NCBI RefSeq assembly: GCF_000473145.1
Contig: NZ_KI421500.1
Location: 3,797,583-3,861,582, forward strand
Direction: 5' to 3'
Origin: Leisingera daeponensis DSM 23529
GTDB lineage: Bacteria > Pseudomonadota > Alphaproteobacteria > Rhodobacterales > Rhodobacteraceae
Length of the DNA stretch: 64,000 bases
Positions 59,277 to 64,000 of this stretch are shown here, one piece after another. The translations under genes and the position numbers were made by a program. Position 1 is the stretch's first letter. Each line of letters starts with the position of its first letter. The notes beneath the pieces are model-generated. The model saw only the letters and a program-made list of their open reading frames with translations, ran no database searches and was not told where the DNA came from.

Positions 59277-61609
59277 TTGCCTTCTCCGGCGGCCAGATGC
59301 GCCAGAACCTGGTCGCGCGGGCCGTCCACCACCATCCGGCCCGATTGCAGGATCAGGGTGCGGTTGGTCAGCGACAGGATCGGCATCCGGTGGGTGGCGA
59401 TCACCGCGGTGCGGCCGTCCAGCCAGCTTTCCAGGCGGCTGACCAGGGTGCGCTCCAGCGTCTGGTCCAGCGCCGCGGTGGGTTCATCCAGCAGCACGAC
59501 CGAGGGGTTTTGCAGCCACAGCCGCGCCCAGCCGATCGACTGGCGCTGGCCGATCGACAGGCCATGGCCGCCGTCGCTGATCTCCAGGTCCAGGCCCTTG
59601 TGGTGGTTGCGCACATGGGCGCCGAGGCCCGCGAACTCCAGCGCTTCCATCAGGCGGTCGTCGTCGCGCTCCAGCTGGTTGAGGTTCAGGTTGTCGCGCA
59701 GGGAGCCGGCAAACAGCCGCACGTCCTGGCTGAGGTAGCCGATGTTCGCGCGCAGATCGCGCGGGTCGATCTGCGCCATATCTGTGCCGTCCAGCAGGAT
59801 ACGGCCGCGGTCCGGCGCATACAGGCCCGACAGCAGCTTCAGCAGGGTGGATTTGCCAGATCCGTTCACCCCCAGCACCGCAATCCGCTGGCCCGGGGTG
59901 ATCGCGACTGCCTGCACGTCCACGGTCGGGGCGGCGTCGTCGTCGTAGCGGAACAGGATCTCGCGCAGCTCGAACCGGCCTTCGATCTTCTGGCGGCGCA
60001 GATAGGTGCGCTCCTGTTCCTTTTCCTGCGGTGCCTGGGCGATGGCGTCCAATCCCTCCAGCGCCGCCTTGACGTTGCTCCAGCGCGCCAGCGTGGCGGC
60101 GAACTGGGTCAGCGGCGCCAGCGTCCGGCTGGTCAGGATGCCGGTGGCGATGATGGTGCCGACGGTGAACTCGCCCGCAAAGACCAAGAGCGTGCCCAGC
60201 ACCACCGCGGTAATATAGGTGGCCTGCTGCACGCCTTGCGACCAGTAGGTGAGGGCGCTGGACAGTTTGCGCTGCTCGGTCGCGGAATGCGACGACAGCG
60301 TGTTAAGCTCATCCCACAGCCGCAGCACGCGTTCCTCGCCGCGCTGGGTCTTCACGGTGTCCAGCTCTGTCACCACCTCATGCAGCAGCCGCCCGGCCTT
60401 GGCATTTGCGCCTTGGGTCTGGCGGGTCAGCGCGATCATTTTCTTCTGCATGAAATAGGCAGGCAGCAGCATCAGGATGCCGCCTGCGACGATCACCCAG
60501 ACCACCGGTCCGGCGATGGAGGCGACCAGCAGCAGGAACACCGCGATAAAGGGAATGTCGGCCAATGTTGAGATCGTGGAGGAGGTGAAGAACTCCCGCA
60601 CCGAACTGAAATCCCGCATCGCGGCAAACAGGCCCGAAGGCGGCAGGGGCTTCTTGTCAGAGCGCATGCCGATCAGGCGGCGCATCAGGTTGTGCTGCAC
60701 CGACAGCTCGATCTGACGGCCCGCCGCATCGGTCAGCCGGGCACGTGCCAGCTTCAGCATCGCCTCCAGCGCAATTGCGAGGAAGGCGCCAATCGCCAGA
60801 ACCCACAGGGTTGCATGCGACTGATGCGGCACCACCCTGTCATAAACCTGAAGCGAGAACAGCGCGACAGAGACGGCGAGGATGTTCGCCACCAGCGACC
60901 CCAGCATGATCTCGCCCACCTGGCGGCGGTATTTCGGGAATTCGCTCCAGAACCAGTGGCCCGGGTCGATCTGCGGCGTGTGCCGTGCGGCCATCTGCTT
61001 GAGCGAGGGACGGGCCGACAGCACGGTGCCGGTGAAATAGGGGCTGAACTCGTCCAGCGGCACCTCGGTGCGGTTGTCCGCGCAGGAGGTGTCGTAAATC
61101 GTCAGAACATCCTCGGCCTGGCTCAGCACCAGCACGCACTGGCCGCCGGACATGATCGCCAGCGCAGGCCAAAGGGCGGGGGCAAGGAACTGTTTTTCCA
61201 GGATTTTCGGCTGCAGCCCTGAGGCCTGCACCGCCTTGGCCAGCGTGTGCAGCGACAGATCGCCCGGCGTTTCCTTCCACAGGAAGGCGGCAACGTCGCT
61301 GATGGGCACGTCGCTGCCCTTCAGGGCGGCCAGGGTGGCAATCAGGCTGGCGCGGTGCTGGATGCGGGCCGCAGCGCCTTCCAGCAGCGAGCCGACTTCG
61401 GGCGGCGCGTCCTGCGGCTGAGGTTTGGGCCGGTTGTCCGTGCGCGGCTTGATCTGCGCCTTGGGACCGGGCGCCGGGGCAGGGGTGTTGGCTGGCTGAA
61501 TGCCGCCTTGCGGCGCAACCTTCGGGCTGGAAACTGGCACCGCCCGCAGCACCGGCTTCTTGCCGGAGGCGGGCAGGGGGCTGGGGGGCTTTTGTGTCGT
61601 GTCCGTCAA
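59273..61609 (-). CDS. type I secretion ABC transporter (LapB-type)
   Basis: A 778-residue exporter: a Pro-rich N-terminal tail (1-70), a degenerate C39-like domain (about 80-210) without the catalytic Cys (a CLD domain that binds substrate without cutting it), six membrane helices, and an ATPase domain with Walker A GVNGSGKST, signature LSIGQRQS and Walker B VVLLDEPTAALD. The start is TTG 61609, overlapping the TolC stop (TTGA), with GGGGA upstream. The uncleaved-substrate architecture fits the large adhesin encoded upstream. Confidence 0.92.
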   Translation of the reverse strand: MTDTTQKPPSPLPASGKKPVLRAVPVSSPKVAPQGGIQPANTPAPAPGPKAQIKPRTDNRPKPQPQDAPPEVGSLLEGAAARIQHRASLIATLAALKGSDVPISDVAAFLWKETPGDLSLHTLAKAVQASGLQPKILEKQFLAPALWPALAIMSGGQCVLVLSQAEDVLTIYDTSCADNRTEVPLDEFSPYFTGTVLSARPSLKQMAARHTPQIDPGHWFWSEFPKYRRQVGEIMLGSLVANILAVSVALFSLQVYDRVVPHQSHATLWVLAIGAFLAIALEAMLKLARARLTDAAGRQIELSVQHNLMRRLIGMRSDKKPLPPSGLFAAMRDFSSVREFFTSSTISTLADIPFIAVFLLLVASIAGPVVWVIVAGGILMLLPAYFMQKKMIALTRQTQGANAKAGRLLHEVVTELDTVKTQRGEERVLRLWDELNTLSSHSATEQRKLSSALTYWSQGVQQATYITAVVLGTLLVFAGEFTVGTIIATGILTSRTLAPLTQFAATLARWSNVKAALEGLDAIAQAPQEKEQERTYLRRQKIEGRFELREILFRYDDDAAPTVDVQAVAITPGQRIAVLGVNGSGKSTLLKLLSGLYAPDRGRILLDGTDMAQIDPRDLRANIGYLSQDVRLFAGSLRDNLNLNQLERDDDRLMEALEFAGLGAHVRNHHKGLDLEISDGGHGLSIGQRQSIGWARLWLQNPSVVLLDEPTAALDQTLERTLVSRLESWLDGRTAVIATHRMPILSLTNRTLILQSGRMVVDGPRDQVLAHLAAGEGK

Positions 61610-62898
61610 ATCTTGTCCCCATCGGCCAAAAGGCCCAGGTCGCGTGCCAGCTGCAGCTGGATCAGCACCACCTCGTATTTCGCGTCGATAAAGGCCTGCT
61701 CGCGGCGCACCAGCTCCTCATAGACCTGGATCACTTCCATCACCGGGCGCTGGCCCGCTTCGAACTGCTTCTGGAACAGCTCATAGGTTTCGCGGCTGCG
61801 GCGCACCAGCGCGGCGGTCTCGCCCTCCTGCCGCTGATAGGAGGCGATCTGCTGGACCTGCCGGCTGTAGGTGCGGCGCGCAGCTTCCTCGGCTTCACCG
61901 ATCTGGCGCTTGGCGGCTTCCTTGGAGGCTTCCAGCGCCTGAAGCGCGGCCGGGGTGCCCAGACCCAGCGGCTGGCCGGTGCCCAGGGTCAGCCCGGCAC
62001 CGGAGCCGTCTGTTGTCACGTTGCCCGCGGCTGAGATCTGCGGCAGCAGCCCTGCGCGGCCGGATTTGGCCTGGGCGATGGTGCGGTCCGCTTCGGCGCT
62101 GGCCCTAAGCACGGACAGGAACTGCACCTGCTCCGGCGGCGTGCCAATGTCCAGATGCGCGGGCTTTTGCGGGAAGGACTGGCCGGTCATCGCCTGCAGT
62201 TCCGCGCGGGCAGTGGCGGCCGCGTCGCGGGCGGTGGCCGTGGCAGTGCGGATGCCGCTGATCTTGCTGTCCACCACATTGAGATCGGCACGGTCCGACA
62301 CGCCGCCATCCACACGGCCCTGCACGATCCGGCGGAAGTCCTGCATCCGGCGCAGCGCCCGCTCGCCATAGGCTGCCTTCTCGTCGCCGCGCAGCGCGGC
62401 TGCATAAAGGCCGACGGCGGTCTCGACCCGGCCGTTCATGTCTTCAGACAGGCTGACCGCGGCCACCTCGACGTCGGCGGCAGCAAAGGCCCGTTCGGCC
62501 TTGCGGCGGCCGTTGTCAAACAGCACCTGCTCAATCAGCAGCCCTGCCACCAGATCGCCCAGGTCGGTCAGGCTGACCGAAGGCCCCAGCGTGGGAAGCC
62601 AGTTCTTGGAGGCCGCTTCGGCCCGAAGCTTGGCGCTGATCAGCTCAGCCTCGGCAGCGCGGGAAGAGGCGGCGATGGCAGCCGTGGCAACCTGCCCGTA
62701 GGCGCTGTCCCCGGCAAGCAGCGAGCGCCGCTCCATCAGTTGCCGGATCACCTCGGAGGAGGTTTCGCCGGATTGTGCGAAATTGCTGCGCGGGGCCGTG
62801 CCGGCCGTGGTTTCCGGGCCGCCGGACAGCGGTGACAGGGCGCAGGCCGACAGGCTGCACATCACTGCGATGGCGCAAAGAAAGCGTCCCGGTTGCAT
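61606..62898 (-). CDS. outer-membrane TolC-family lipoprotein (LapE-type)
   Basis: A 430-residue outer membrane efflux protein. It has a lipoprotein signal with lipobox (CSLSAC) and two OEP repeats of long helices (for example VETAVGLYAAAL and RETYELFQKQFEAGQRPVMEVIQVYEELVRRE). It forms the exit duct of the type I system. I start at ATG 62898 because AAGGGG precedes it; an in-frame TTG 24 nt upstream has no site. Confidence 0.92.
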   Translation of the reverse strand: MQPGRFLCAIAVMCSLSACALSPLSGGPETTAGTAPRSNFAQSGETSSEVIRQLMERRSLLAGDSAYGQVATAAIAASSRAAEAELISAKLRAEAASKNWLPTLGPSVSLTDLGDLVAGLLIEQVLFDNGRRKAERAFAAADVEVAAVSLSEDMNGRVETAVGLYAAALRGDEKAAYGERALRRMQDFRRIVQGRVDGGVSDRADLNVVDSKISGIRTATATARDAAATARAELQAMTGQSFPQKPAHLDIGTPPEQVQFLSVLRASAEADRTIAQAKSGRAGLLPQISAAGNVTTDGSGAGLTLGTGQPLGLGTPAALQALEASKEAAKRQIGEAEEAARRTYSRQVQQIASYQRQEGETAALVRRSRETYELFQKQFEAGQRPVMEVIQVYEELVRREQAFIDAKYEVVLIQLQLARDLGLLADGDKI

Positions 62899-62939
62899 CC
62901 TGCCCCTTGCCCTTGTGTTCAAGGCTTTTGGTGTGTTGG

Positions 62940-62963
62940 GCCCGGCGGTAGGCGCCGCCGGGC
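62940..62963. terminator. hairpin between the adhesin and TolC genes
   Basis: GCCCGGCGG and CCGCCGGGC arms (perfect 9 bp, 6-nt loop), 7 nt after the adhesin stop. No T-run, so probably a partial terminator giving less exporter than adhesin. Confidence 0.6.
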
Positions 62964-62970
62964 CGGCCGT

Positions 62971-64000
62971 TCAGATCACGGTGTTGATGTCTTCGTCAAC
63001 GATCAGCGTGGTGCCGTCATCGCCAATGGTGTAGACGTTGTAGGCCTCGCCATCGATGGTCTTGGTGCCCGATTGGGATGCGCCAGTGATGGTGAGCGTG
63101 TCATCCGACCCGCCATGCACAATCACTGTATCGGAGTTGCCGGACAGCGCGTTGATGTCCGCTTCGGTCAGGGTCAGGTCGACGCCGTCGGCATGCACCA
63201 GGTTCAGCTCGTCAATGTTGAACTGCGACAGGCCCGCGTGGTCCAGCACGGTTGCGTCGGCGCCGTCTTCAAGCACGACCATCGTGCCGGAGCTGTTGCC
63301 TGCATCATCGACGCGGTTGACCACCAGATGCGAGCCGTCCGGCACATCCGCATCAAAGCTGAACAGGGTCTGCCCTGCGCCAAGGGCCGTTTCAGAGCCG
63401 GTGACGTCAGCGACGCCGCCGCCGCTGGTCAGCTCATGCGCTGTGTCGCCGGTTTCGAAATTCTCGCTGAAGAAGCCGCTGACACCGGCTCCGGTGCTGA
63501 TGACGCTGCCGACGCTCGGCGCGTCATACTCAGTGTCGATGCCGAAGGTTTCAGTCAGCGTTTGCGTGTTTCCGGCCGCGTCGGTGGCGGTGATCTCAGC
63601 GGTGGCGGTGATGTCGCCCTGGGGCAGGTCATCCGCGTCAAAGACCGCGCTCCAGTTGCCGTCTGCATCAACGGTTGCAGCCCGGGTCACGCCGCCGATG
63701 GTCACCGCGACGCTGGAACCGGCCTCCACAGTGCCGGTCATGGTAAGGCCCGCGGCACGCTCCGCGACATTCAGCACATCGTCTTCGGTCTGGCTGCTGT
63801 CTGCGGTGAAGGGCGTCACCTCGGTGTCGATGGTCAGCGTGTCACGGATTGCCGAGGTGTTGCCTGCGGCATCGGTGGCGGTAACGGTGATGTCCGCCTC
63901 ATAGCTGCCCTGGGCAATGTCGGAGGCGGCAAAATCCACGCTCCAGTTGCCGTCGGCGTCAACCGTCGCGGTTTCGGTGGCAGTGCCCAGCTGCACGACG
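62971..64000 (-). CDS. large Ig-like-repeat adhesin, C-terminal part (5' end outside window)
   Basis: At least 343 residues of an open frame running off the right edge. It holds two consecutive Ig-like repeats of about 100 residues (hallmarks ATVDADGNWSVDF and ATVDADGNWSAVF, each followed by ITATDAAGNT) and then a non-repeat acidic C-terminal region ending DEDINTVI, likely the type I secretion signal. Such proteins (LapA/BapA-like) are biofilm adhesins exported whole. The exporter genes follow on the same strand. Very acidic with no Cys, as expected for this class. Confidence 0.88.
   Translation of the reverse strand, partial: VVQLGTATETATVDADGNWSVDFAASDIAQGSYEADITVTATDAAGNTSAIRDTLTIDTEVTPFTADSSQTEDDVLNVAERAAGLTMTGTVEAGSSVAVTIGGVTRAATVDADGNWSAVFDADDLPQGDITATAEITATDAAGNTQTLTETFGIDTEYDAPSVGSVISTGAGVSGFFSENFETGDTAHELTSGGGVADVTGSETALGAGQTLFSFDADVPDGSHLVVNRVDDAGNSSGTMVVLEDGADATVLDHAGLSQFNIDELNLVHADGVDLTLTEADINALSGNSDTVIVHGGSDDTLTITGASQSGTKTIDGEAYNVYTIGDDGTTLIVDEDINTVI

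Noticed and set aside
1..64000. CRISPR arrays, rRNA and tRNA genes
   Set aside because: No regularly spaced direct repeats and no recognisable tRNA or rRNA sequence were seen anywhere in the window.

Overview
The window looks like part of a Rhodobacterales chromosome (Roseobacter group, Leisingera/Phaeobacter/Ruegeria-like). This is inferred from the high-GC coding style and gene content: nitrous oxide reduction, an HpsN-type sulfonate dehydrogenase, dimethylglycine dehydrogenase with the glycine cleavage system, many polar amino acid, taurine and polyamine type ABC transporters, and a LapA-type type I secretion locus. No rRNA, tRNA or CRISPR array was found.

Region 1 (about 1-11,000) is accessory DNA that reads as an integrative mobilisable element. 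It holds the 3' end of a tyrosine integrase, a type ISP single-polypeptide restriction-modification enzyme with a DUF4365 nuclease-like partner 3 nt downstream, an ArdC-type antirestriction metallopeptidase, a MobQ-type (MobA/MobL) relaxase, a MobB-like membrane protein gene nested inside the relaxase gene in another frame, an RSF1010-like oriT candidate, a RepA-like AAA_25 ATPase, and several long inverted repeats around the replication/mobilisation genes.

Region 2 (11,200-18,635) is arginine use. A TetR-aruH-aruI-DDAH operon (ATGA overlaps, 4 nt gap) is divergent from a four-gene polar amino acid ABC importer. A dyad overlapping the importer promoter lies between them.

Region 3 (18,636-26,843) is a nos operon: a Crp/Fnr-type box, a small exported Cys-rich protein gene, then nosR-Z-D-F-Y-L with overlapping genes and no nosX. 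It ends at a hairpin.

Region 4 (26,852-32,593) is a probable organosulfonate locus: an HpsN-type HisD-family dehydrogenase and a LysR regulator, divergent from a taurine-type ABC importer whose permease carries an unusual extracytoplasmic insertion.

Region 5 (32,660-50,339) is methylated-amine and one-carbon metabolism. It holds a dimethylglycine-dehydrogenase-like flavoprotein, a spermidine/putrescine-type importer (one permease has a novel C-terminal tail), a GlxA-type regulator, and a one-strand cluster running lpd-lipA-AGCS symporter-gcvT-gcvH-gcvP. A divergent XRE-cupin regulator sits at its head. The chain DMG -> sarcosine -> glycine -> CO2 + NH3 + methylene-THF could be carried out locally apart from the sarcosine step.

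Region 6 (50,441-58,034) is regulatory and sensory: a GntR/FCD regulator, three paralogous receiver proteins (one fused to a histidine kinase), a dCache chemoreceptor with a CheR-tether-like tail, and a trypsin-like protease. Region 7 (58,098-64,000) is a type I secretion system (HlyD, LapB-type ABC, lipoprotein TolC) transcribed behind the 3' end of a large Ig-like-repeat adhesin that runs off the window.
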